From Symbiodinium microadriaticum (Eukaryota > Sar > Dinophyceae > Suessiales > Symbiodiniaceae), in the NCBI GenBank assembly GCA_001939145.1, contig LSRX01000180.1, positions 353,006 through 417,005 on the forward strand: a stretch of DNA of 64,000 bases, written 5' to 3'. Made by a program: the position numbers and the translations under genes. Below, one piece after another: positions 1 to 10,500 of this stretch (the stretch's first letter is position 1; every line of letters starts with the position of its first letter). The notes under the pieces are model-generated. The model was not told where the DNA came from. It saw only the letters and a program-made list of their open reading frames with translations, and did no database searches.

Positions 1-295
1 TTGAAGGTTCAGGGTTGGGCTTTGGGGTGTCATTTGAGGTTTGGGGCTGAGGGTGTAGAGTTAGGTTTTAGGGAGTTGTGGTTGACGGTTTAGGATTAGG
101 CTTTGGGGTTCAGGGATTTGGGGTTTAGACTTTGGCCATTTGTTTTTTCTTTAAGTTGAGGGTTCAAGGTTTAGCGTTTAGAGGGCCTTCTTGCGGGCAT
201 GAACAAGTCTCAGGCTGTGCAGAAAAGAAGCCTCCTTGGCAGACAATCGCTCATGCTGACCCTCCCTGGGCTCTTAAACTTTAAACAGTGATACC

Positions 296-325
296 CCTAA
301 ACCCTAAACCCCTAAACCCCTAATG
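296..325 (-). repeat. interstitial CCCTAAA tract
   Basis: Four consecutive CCCTAAA or CCCCTAAA units, the complement of the TTTAGGG telomere repeat. Length varies by one base per unit, as in many other tracts in this window. Confidence 0.8.
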
Positions 326-410
326 GTCCCAGACCTTTTGGTGTTCAGCGTCCGCTAGAGGGCAGATGGAGGTTGCAGAAAGACTTCGCTCTGACTAAGT
401 GGTTTAGTTG

Positions 411-430
411 TTAGGGTTTAGGGTTTAGGG
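411..430 (+). repeat. interstitial TTTAGGG tract
   Basis: Nearly three perfect TTTAGGG units, in the opposite orientation to the tract at 296-325. Confidence 0.8.
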
Positions 431-1531
431 TGCAGCTGCTATGACGGAGAAGTCACATGCCGTTTCATTTGCTCCGAGCTTATAGCAGCCACAGCTCGAC
501 TGTGTCGGTGCTGCCGTGCTAGTTATTAGTCCTGCTGTGTATCATGCATGGATGTCGGATGTATGCATGATTGAGGTTTCATTTATTTTAGGGCCGAAGC
601 CGGGATTTAGAGTGTATGAGTTGGGTCCTGCCACTGAGCCTCGAGCCCAGGTCGCGAAGGGATGCATGCAATACAAACTGGAGGCTCGTTTCTCCTCTAG
701 GGGTGGATCGAAGGGAAAGCGTGGTGGGAGCACTTGTTATTGGGCTTGAGATATCCGTGGTAGTTCCGACGCTTCTAGCGACTTTCGGACTTCCCATGAA
801 GGCCCGCATCCACAGAAGCAGCTATGTTAATATATGCTTGCCTGGAAGCTTCCCACCCCACTTGGGGCTTGGGGTTTTGTCTTGGCAGATTTGAGATCAT
901 TCGTTGACGTAGTGACTCCATGTCAATGCAACGAATGCTCAGCGAACCCATCGCCCCCGTCGGTACCCTCAAACTTCTGCGTTGCGTCAGTGTTGGACTC
1001 TATGCTTTCAGTACCGACTTCGTTCAACTTCGGTCCAGTCGGATTGTCGAAGTGCGAGCAATGAGGCAATTAATTATGCTAGCATGTTGCTGTTGTTACT
1101 TCCGATTCTCGTACGGTCCTTGCCATGATTCTAACTGACCGTCATTGCCATGGCAGTTCATGTTATCAAGTTTGTGTTCTTCCTTGAGTTCCTGTGCGCA
1201 CAACCGCCACCAAAATGCCAGGTGGGCATTCTGTCGGCGGACGGTCTGCGGATTGCCGATTGGATGACTAACTCCTCAGACCCGTACTGTGTTTGCAAGG
1301 CCCGGGTCTCAGGTTGCCAGCGGGCAGACTTCGGTTTGGGTTTTCTACGGCTCTGCATTTCGACTCCAGGGTTAGGTTTAAAGTTCAGGGCCGGAGTTTA
1401 AGGTCTAGCTAGGAAGGGAAAGGCGCGGATGCCGAGTGCGAGTTCTCCCCGAGCCAGAACATTACAACACATAGTGCTTGTATAACTCATCAAGGTTGTA
1501 AACGGACTGAAATATAAGTAGAATAATCTGC

Positions 1532-1543
1532 GATGTTGTAATA
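1532..1543. repeat. left target-site duplication of the LINE
   Basis: The 12-mer GATGTTGTAATA occurs here and again at 12825-12836, immediately after the short-repeat tail of the retrotransposon. Its position at both outer edges of the element fits a target-site duplication made on insertion. Confidence 0.65.
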
Positions 1544-1788
1544 GGGCTCAAATTGCCGACAGAAAGCTTGTCGGAAGATTGTAGCCCCAGGAGGGTTTTT
1601 AGCAACCCTTCGCCGCCATTAAACACCCCAAGTCCCCCAACTGGCATCGGCACCAACGTCAAGCACGTTCTCGAGCACGAAAAGTGCTCAAATCTGGGTC
1701 AGTGCCAACCACAAGGCAGGCTGCATTGCTTCGGTGGCACCACTCTACAACTGCAAGGCAGGTTGCGTGCCTCGACTTCGTCTGCCAT
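1544..1788 (+). other. LINE 5' leader
   Basis: Sequence between the left target-site repeat and the preferred ORF1 start. A frame offset from ORF1 is open from 1553 to 2095 but has no protein-like features. Any internal promoter would lie here; no promoter motif was recognised. Confidence 0.4.
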
Positions 1789-2913
1789 ATGGGAAAAAAG
1801 GGAGGACGCTGGGCTTCAGGTGGATATGGAGCCTATGTGCCATATCGGCAGCATGGGCAGCATGGACAGCACTCCCCACAGACATGGCAACTCTGGCCCG
1901 GAGCTCGGAGTTCGAACAAGGAGAAAGACTCGCGTGCCAGTGGCACGAATGCCTTCCCCTCCTACGACGAAGATTGGCAGCTGCCGGAGATTACTCCGGT
2001 TCACGAGACTCGCACCACTCCTGTCTCATTTACGGGACAGGTTCAGAAAGCTGTCAATGTGGCCCGCAAACAGGATGTCAGAGTCGAACGATTGACGTCG
2101 GAAATTTCGGACAAGGAGAGAAAATGGCAGGCCTACACCCGCAAGTTGCAAGAGGCCTTCGTGAAGGAGCATGCGAAGCACCTCGCACACTTGGACAGAC
2201 TTCGGAAAGAAATTGTGGAGGCACAATCTGCTCAGGAAGTCGCACACCAGCAGATCAAAGATGTCATTGCCAACCGGGCGATGGAGATGCAAGAAGTTCC
2301 AGGGCATGGACCCTCCCGCGATGCGTGGGCGGAGTTCGCGCAAGGTGCTCGAGACATGGAGATAGATGGAGAGCTGAAGGACGAGGATGCCATGCGCTAT
2401 GCCCGCAACTTGATGCGGGGTCCTGCGCCACCTGCTCGAGCGACGACTGCAACGACAGCAGCTCCGACCGGCTCCGATCTTCCCCACTTTGGCAATCCCA
2501 CACCGACTCCAGCGTCTACAATGAGTGGTCCTCCGCCTGGCCTTGGAGAGCCTGCGCCTACTACACCCCCGCCTCGAGGGGGAAGTGGTCTGCCAATCAC
2601 CCCACCCGCTGTTGGTCATCCTTCATACGCTCCTGTGACACACAAAGCTCAAGGACGTGCGGAACCCTATCAAGCCTCTCCAGGGGCGACCACCCTTGCT
2701 CCTCCTGGCACGGACGGTGGTGTTCCTGTTCATCGGACAGACACGGTAAAGGAAGAGGTCGCAGCCAAATTGGAGCAGCGTCGTGCCCTTCGACCTTTTG
2801 GTGGTCCTCCACCGGAAGCCAACCAAGTGCCTATACAGATCGACGACGCCGATCTGGATGGAGCTTCAGTACACCCAGGAGCAGCATCACCGGGCTTGGG
2901 CAGAATGGAGTAG
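1789..2913 (+). CDS. LINE ORF1 protein (coiled coil, Pro-rich)
   Basis: The predicted 374-residue protein is probably the nucleic-acid-binding and multimerising partner of the LINE ribonucleoprotein. The N-terminus begins MGKKGGRW and is basic and rich in Gly, Tyr, His and Gln, with a QHG repeat. Residues about 84-165 are charged and heptad-like with many Lys, Glu, Arg and Gln, consistent with a coiled coil. From about residue 200 the chain is rich in Pro, Thr, Gly and Ala, with short acidic and basic patches. I see no CCHC zinc knuckle or RRM. The frame extends upstream to an ATG at 1684 (409 residues), but the MGKKGG start is preferred because it opens the protein-like part. The stop is TAG at 2911-2913. 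The ORF2 frame also runs open through this whole region in the -1 phase. Assignment as ORF1 rests on position and composition, not on a recognised domain. Confidence 0.7.
   Translation: MGKKGGRWASGGYGAYVPYRQHGQHGQHSPQTWQLWPGARSSNKEKDSRASGTNAFPSYDEDWQLPEITPVHETRTTPVSFTGQVQKAVNVARKQDVRVERLTSEISDKERKWQAYTRKLQEAFVKEHAKHLAHLDRLRKEIVEAQSAQEVAHQQIKDVIANRAMEMQEVPGHGPSRDAWAEFAQGARDMEIDGELKDEDAMRYARNLMRGPAPPARATTATTAAPTGSDLPHFGNPTPTPASTMSGPPPGLGEPAPTTPPPRGGSGLPITPPAVGHPSYAPVTHKAQGRAEPYQASPGATTLAPPGTDGGVPVHRTDTVKEEVAAKLEQRRALRPFGGPPPEANQVPIQIDDADLDGASVHPGAASPGLGRME
1794..1800 (+). other. A_AAA_AAG heptamer in ORF1 codons 2-4
   Basis: In the ORF1 frame the codons read GGA AAA AAG, which makes a canonical -1 slippery heptamer. 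A -1 slip here enters exactly the frame of ORF2, which is open from before this point to 12761. Whether slippage occurs is unknown. The heptamer also simply encodes the two lysines of MGKK. Confidence 0.35.
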
Positions 2914-4550
2914 CACTATCTTCATTTGGAGCAGAAGCCAACTCAAGAGAGAGGTCTTTTCCCGCTCTGGGGAGCAGCGAATGCTGTTGCCGTCTGGTGG
3001 AGCCTAGTGTGTTTAGACAGACTGTGTGGGGACGCCAGTCTGTCACTCACCTGGGCAACTCCGTCGGACAAGGCAAGCACTCGTCTGCTCGCTTGATCGG
3101 ATGTACTCCTTTCTCTTCTTCTGAGTGCAAAAGGGTGTACAGTGGGTCTTGTACAGCTCCCTATCCCAGGCTCCCTTGTGGACGGCTGTCTTCCAACGAG
3201 TCTAGGGCATGGGTCACCAGCATACCTTTCTTTGGGTGTGTCTGTGTGATCGACTTGCCAGCCTTTCTCTATTGCATCATGTCGTCTCATTGGGCTTTTG
3301 AGTTCGATATGTTGTATACTTCTGATCCCTCTTCATGGGAAGTGATTGTGTTAAGCCGGGGCCAAACAGATGTATCGGTGGCTCAGGGGCATCGTCCGGC
3401 CTTCCAATCCTTTCCTGATCATCGCCCGCCTTTTTCCTCTTTGGACTCGGTCGTGGCGATCCGGGTTCTGTCTTATCTCGGCTTCGCCACTATCGCCCCT
3501 CTTCCTTCATTGTGGACTGCTCAGCCTCACTGGTCTTGTGAGTGCTGCAAAGTCCCTATGGCGCACTTTATTTGCCCTCAAGGGTGCTGTGACTGCCAAT
3601 TTTGTCTTGGTGTATCGCTGGCGAACCAGTTTTTCACTGCTTGGGAATTTTGTGTTTGTGGCCGGAGCCTAACAGATGTATCGGTGGCTCGGGGACATCG
3701 TCCGGTCAATCAGCCCCTTCCATGCAGCTCTTCGCATTTCCTCATACACTGGTTTTCGCATTCCGGTGTCATGATCCGTTTCTCTATGCCTGCCATTCGT
3801 CTCTTCTGTGCGGGCAGATCGTGTTCGACTTTATGCCACAGCTGGGGCCTAACAAATGTATCGGTGGCTCTGGGACATTGTCCAGCTTGTGGCCTGCATA
3901 TCTCTGATTGGGAAAGTTCTCAAGGAGGCATGTTGCACACTTGGCCTCTGCTTTCTGTTTTACTTTGGTTGTCGCATTTAGTTTGTGGCCTTTATCTGCA
4001 TCTGCATCTGCTCCTTGCCCTGATCCTGATCAGGTTGTGGTGCGCCCCGCTGCGAGTTAGAAGGGGACCACTTGGCAGATTGGTGCTTCTTCCGTCAGCT
4101 GGCGTGCCCACCCAGCTTGCTCTCTCTTTGGGATGTGTTGGTTCGCCAAGGTCAACGTGGTGTTGGGCTGATAACACAGTTGATGCTAGACGCAAGACTC
4201 GGCGAGGCAGGAAGCGACCGTTCCCGCACGGCACGAGTCCTCTCCTCAATACAGGACCATTTCGCCTGCTGGCCAGCCTTCTTCTCCTGCCCTCGCTGCC
4301 TTGTTGTGTCTGGGCCGCCCCCAAGCCTTTTGGTGAAGCGCTTGAGATTGTACTGGCTGCTGCTAGGCTGGCACCAGAGCCTCTTTCAGTCACAGGTACA
4401 CCAACAGCCACAGCCACTTTCCAGGCTGACGTCTCCTCTATAGTTCAGGGGGAGCTTGCAGAGTCTACGGCTGAGGCCAGAGGTCAACAGGCGCAGGTGA
4501 CCCCACTTCTAGATGCTCCTCACCTTGCTGCCCCCAGGCCTGATGCAGTG
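2914..4550 (+). other. inter-ORF region, pyrimidine-rich, open in the ORF2 frame
   Basis: Between the ORF1 stop and the first clearly protein-like part of ORF2 the plus strand is poor in A and rich in T and C, especially 3230-4060. The ORF2 frame stays open throughout. The translation is rich in Ser, Cys and hydrophobics and has no recognised domain. A hydrophobic signal-like stretch is encoded at about 4260-4323. Confidence 0.5.
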
Positions 4551-7500
4551 ATGCCCAATGCGCCAGCAAGGCGAGATGTCACCATCACTTGTTTTGTGCT
4601 CTCGCCGTATTACCAGTCTGAAACTGTGGTGCTCAACCTGCCTTACCCATTTGCTCTCAGCACCCTTTGCACCACAGTCAAAGACTCATTGGTCGCGCTG
4701 CGCCCCAAGTTTACGCATATACTTCATCCCACTCATCCGCAGATTGGGCGGGACTTTGCTTCATTTGTGCTTGCGCCGAAGTGGATGTCGGTCACTTCTA
4801 TGACCATTGTGATCTTTGACATGCGTGCGTTGAATGGGCCGATCTATTCTGCCTATGCTTGGGATCACATCTCTTTCGGCGACTGCCTTAGAGAGGCACG
4901 CAGACATCAACTGCCAGCCTGGCGTGTTTTTATTGCTGGCCACTCACAAGCTTTGCAACAGGACGCTGTTTGTATTGTCACTTTGGGTAGTGTGGTGCAG
5001 TTTCAACCTGAGGAAATGCCGCCTGTATGGTATGGCACTTTGTCCTCACGACTTGACAGACCCAACAATTGGGGACAAACACCAGATATCCCTCGCGACA
5101 ATCCCGAGCTTCCTGTTCTGGTGCTTTACCATGGCCAGCGCCTGCTCTACTCGGCGCGCAGACATCCAAACACACGGGCAAGAGCTTTCATTGCTGACTT
5201 GGTGGAAAGGACCCCCGACAGTGTGATCTTTGCCACACCACCTGACCTCTCACTGACTGATGTTGACCATTTAGGAGTCGCTTGTCGTGATGTCATTACG
5301 GTTTACCCACTTTCGCCTTCCCCCGATAGGCAATCTGTTCTGATTTTCTTGGATGCCAGACAAACAGGCAATCCCGTGGAGTCCATGCTCATTCCGAGCG
5401 GCCGTGTGGATCCGGCTGAACTTGTGCGCTTCTTACAGCTGCAGGCACCACCCACCTTCAGAGTCGCCTTTTGGCCTAGGCCGAATGCGGGTGGCATGCT
5501 CAGATTGACGGAAGGCTCCACTGTGATCTTTGGCTACAGTGAAGTGTCCCCATGGGACGACAGTGAGTCTGTAGACTCTGCCTCCTCTGGTGACTCTGAC
5601 TCTTCGGGGCCTGATGATCGTGATGGGCAGCGATTTGATCCTGTCTCGGCCCTTTTTTCACATCATGATCCCTCACAAGATCCTGATATGAACTTGAGTT
5701 ATGATGATGGCGATTCCTCGCGGTCACGGTCTCCCAGGCATCCTGAATCCGGTACCCATCATCACACCTTGAAGGGTGATAGTTTGCTGTTCTGCGGCTG
5801 CAAACTCAATGTGCACCTGTCGGTTGCCCATGCTTGTCACGGGTTGCTTGAGCACTCTGCGGACAGTGTTTTTAGGTTTCCTCCAGAAGGGACTCCTGTG
5901 CAGCACAAGCTCCTTGAAGAGCCGACGCCTGTCAATCGCAGCGAACTGGAAGCGTTGGATTCCCTGGCCTACTTTGCAGGGCAGTTTGGAATGCCTTGGA
6001 GATACTGGCAGGCCTGGCGCATCCAGGAAAGACTCGAGCTAATGCCACCGATGCCTGTCATTGAGGCAGCCAGAACCGTTCTAGTCAATCTTGCGGTTGC
6101 AGTGACTACCCCAGAATATGAGCTTGAACGCTTTAGTGTTGAGATACTTCTCCCATGTGAGATTGCCGATCTTATTGGCGCAGTGCAAGCTGCCCGACGA
6201 CCCGGGCGGGCTCGCCTCTTTCCCATTTTGGTGCCAGCTTTGCCTCAGCCCAGTCCTGGATGGGCTTTGTTCGCTGCCTTTCCCGAATGGGATCCACAAG
6301 CGTGTGTTATCATCCTTGACCTTCGAGCCCACGATGGACGCCTTTTTTCGGTGCAGGCGCCTATTTTCGTCGATCATGATGATGCTCTACGTTTAGCAGG
6401 GCTTCCTTGCAATGCCCTTGTCACCGTGCACACTGCCTTAGACGTTGACATCTTGCTCGTTGGTACTGCTGTGCGCGTTTTTCCAGGACAATGCCTCAGA
6501 TTCCTTCCCCCACATGCTTCGTCCCCTAGAGCCAATGTTCTTCATCGCATGCTCTCTGACAGTAGGGGTTGGGATCTAGGTCCTGCTTTTCCACTGCCAG
6601 TGCTGGGCTCCTGCTACTGTTGTGTCACAGACCGTGGACACCATCTATTTGTGCCAGATCCTAGCCAACCATGGGCATATAGACAAGAGCTCGCCGATTC
6701 TTGCGGGGTGAGCATCGAACGCATTGCTGTATGCCCGGCTTCTCCAGCAGTCACCGATTGCACGACCTTTGGACATGTCTGTCGCACTGTGCTGGCAGTT
6801 GGTACCCAACTGAGTGCCTCCTTCTTTGTGCTAATCGACTGCAGACCCATCATGCAAGGTTGGCTTCTGTGTCGCTCCACAGGATTGCTTGACATTGCCG
6901 AGGTGATTGAGCAACTTGGTACTTTCGCACCGATGTTTTGGTCTCTTGCCATTTGTGTCGACGCAGGTCCACCAGCCATTGCAGGTCAGGTCGCTGCTGC
7001 CTCCGGCCAGGTTTTCACTGCTGTGTATGTTCGCGGACAAGATGATGCTCATGTCCTTGACACTGCAGCCCGCGGTGATGATGGGCATGGTGCTGATGGT
7101 TCTGATGACGAGACTGGCTCTGATTCACCCAGTGACACGTCAATTGCGGATTGGACATTCCCGGCACCAGGTTGGGACAGTGAACCGACTGGCGATGCCA
7201 ACAGGCCCACTGGAGGCCCCCTTGGAGCAGGTTCCCGGAGGAGTGCTCTGTGCTCTGCTCGTTCTGCAAACACCCATGCCGCTCCCACTAGCCAAAGGCC
7301 CGAGTGTCGGAATGTTGCGCGCAACCCGTGCCACCTATCCTGCCCGGTGACCTTAAAGATCGTTCTTCTTCAATGGGTGCTTTCCTGTGCTGCCACAGCG
7401 GCGCCCAGTGATCAAATTACTGTAAGCAGTGTGATTCTTCCGAGTTCTGGCTTAGACAAGTGGAGCACTGTGTATGCTGAAGACACCCATTCCACTGGGC

Positions 7501-10500
7501 CACATTGCCTCACCCCTGTCTTTGACCGGCACACCGCGTCGAATAGTACTGCTGCAGCTCCTGTGGTATGGGGACGCCCCCTACCCACGCCTGCTCGTGC
7601 CGGTAGACTCCCGGCATGCATTGACATTGGACCTACCTTGCTTGAGCAAGCACTCGCCACTGATTCTGGTCGCGCATTTTATCTTGCCTGCACACTGCTG
7701 GAAACATTGCAAGACCATTTCTTCCCGCCCTCGATTCAGACACACCACCTCTGGAGCCAGGACCCAGAAGCAATTGATGTTGCTGTTGCATGCCCAGGTG
7801 GTCCAAGAGTGTCTGACGAGCGTGCCACTGTCTCTCTGGCCGATAGCTTGCCGGTCAGTCCCTTTCAAAAGGAATGTCTTGCTTTACAAGACATTTTCCG
7901 ACAACTTGACCCGCATGGTTCAGATTGGCTTGATTGTGACCTTCGGCCCATCCTGCACGACAAACACGTTCCCCTTCATTGGCGGACCAAATTTGTCAAC
8001 GTTCGTGGTTGGCATGAGCATGACACTCCCAAATCCCACGCCATCCATATATACACCGATGGGTCGGCAGCAAGCAATGCTGATGACCTGCGACCGTGTT
8101 CATGGGCCTTCACGGTTTGGCTTGATACGACCCAGGGCCGAATGTTGCTGGGACAAGCCAGTGCTACGTCTGCTGTGCCAGGTTCTCCCTATTACCTTGG
8201 TGAAGTTGAGGATACGGCGCTAGTAGGGGAACAGTTAGCTCTGGCTTGGAGCTTGGCCTGGGTCATTGAACATGCTTCAACTTTCTCGCTGCCAGTGACG
8301 TTTCATTACGATGCTCAGGGTGCAGGTAGAGGTGCTTTCGGTCAGTGGGCTCCACCTAGCCGTAATGTTGACCCCCACCCTGGTTTCCCCTGCCTCTCTG
8401 ATTTACTCGTTCACCTGCGACAACTTGCGTCTCAATTTGCAGCACTTGAGCATGCATATGTAGCTGGACATTCAGGACAGATAGAGAATGAGTTATCGGA
8501 TCAGCTGGCGAAACAATCTCGCAGGAGACCCTGTGAATATTGGGAGCGTGTTGCACCCACCTGGCTCTCCCAACTTGCCCAGCACAAACTCCTGCCTTGG
8601 GCATGGATGCTATACAGCAGTGCCCCAGACCTGCCACCTCTCTATGCCATGGAGTCAGAAGCACGACGCATGCAATCTTCCGATGTACGTCCACAACATG
8701 CCCCAGCGCCGGGAGTCGTTACAACCGAACATCCGGAATGTCTTGCAGAGCTCTGTTTCACAGCGATTTCCTACAATACACTCACAATGAGGGATCCTAA
8801 GGGCCCAGGACAGGCCGATGCTGACAAGGCTGGCCTCCGCATTGTAGGCCGGAAGGCGCTTCTGAAGGATCAGTTTGCAGCGCTTCGCCCCCTTTTTGTG
8901 GGGCTGCAAGAGACGAGAGTCCCGGACTCTAACCTGCAGCCAGATGCTGACTATATCATCTTCCAGTCAGCTTCTACTCCCCAGGGCTCTTTAGGGGTTG
9001 CCCTTTGGATTTCAAAAACCACGCCATACGGACATGCCAAGGGAATTGCCCAGTTCGTTCTCCCAAAGCATTGTAGTGTGTTTGGCACCTCGCCCCGACA
9101 TCTTGCTCTTGATATAGATGCCCCCAACCTGAGACTTGCTGTCATAGTTCTCCATGCGCCCACTCTTGCTACAGCAACGCTCCAGGAGGTCAGGGAATTC
9201 TGGAGAGCAAGGGCTGCTGAAGTCGAAAAGCGCCCCTCTGGCACAGACTTTCTGCTCCTGTGTGATGCAAATTCGAGGGTTGGCAGTGTCTGCACCCCAC
9301 ATGTGGGAGAGCATGACAAGGAGGACGAAAATGAAGCAGGCACTGCCTTTCGGCATTTTCTTGAGCAAATAGAGGGGTACCTGCCGTCGACTTTCGAAAC
9401 CCATCATGTTGGCACCAGTGCTACATGGGTTTCTCCCTTCGACACCTATCATCGCATAGACTATATCATCACACCCGTCGCCTGGTCGGTGTTCAGGTTG
9501 ACATCCTGGGTGCTGGATGATTTCGAGTCCCTTCAAAAGAAGGATGACCATTGGCCAGTAGCCTTGTCTTGCGCTTTTGCCAAACATGCTCCTCGACATT
9601 GGACCACTCAGGTCCAAAGGCGTGTGGCTAGGCCCCCTAGACCACAAACACAAGATCAGGTGATGCAAGCCTCCTCGGTTCTTTGTAAGTACGAACCGGC
9701 TTCATGGTATGTCGATGTTGACCAGCACTACGATCAGCTTGCCATTTTCTGGGCGGAGGCAGGAGCTGAGCTTGAGCCGGCCGTTGAGCATCGACCTCTA
9801 CAGCCATACCTGGGTCCGGACACACTGAAACTTGTGCGTATCCGCAAAGCTCTTCGTGCCTACTTGCGAGCTGAGCGACTCGAGCGGAATCGCCGCTTGC
9901 TAATGTTCGGATTCGCCGCTTTTTGTTTACACCAGAGAGGTGACACCTTCCACGCCCACCAGCTCAGGGTGCTCCAGGTTTGGTTTCGGGATCTTGATCA
10001 CAGCGAGGCAGAAGCTCTTTATCGGTTGCTGCATCTTGGCTTCTACCTTCGCAAAATTATTTCAGTTGACAGGGCAAAGTATCTTGCCGGCCTTGCAGAC
10101 ACTGTGCGCAATGGCGACCTTAGGGATCCCTCCTCACTGTATGCATCTGTTCGCAAAGCCTTTCCGGCGGCCCGGTCAGGCAAACGAAGCTCCTATCAGC
10201 CTCTTCCAGCCATACAGCAAGAGTCCGGGGAACTTGCTGTTAGTGCTACAGATCGAATCGAGGTGTGGAGAAAACATTTTGCAGCACAAGAGGCGGGAGA
10301 ACTCGTCACCCCAGAGCAGTACGTGCGTGATTTCTCCCGGTACTGCAAGCCCGCCGACACAACAGTCTTTGACCTTGAGGTACTGCCAACGCTCGCTGAG
10401 GTCGAGGGCCTCATCTTGGGACTCAAGAGAGGCCGAGCTCCGGGCCCGGATTCGGTCACTACTGAGACCTTGCAGGTGCAGCCTGCTCTCACTGCCAGGC

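Larger units (their letters stand above)
1..1531. other. gene-free flank of the LINE
   Basis: No reading frame here looks like protein. The stretch carries scattered degenerate TTTAGGG/CCCTAAA words and otherwise unremarkable mixed-composition DNA. It ends at the proposed left target-site repeat of the LINE. Confidence 0.6.

Noticed and set aside
1553..2095. 180-codon open frame overlapping the LINE leader and ORF1
   Set aside because: No protein-like features. It is the third phase of a stop-poor region in which ORF1 is the credible reading.
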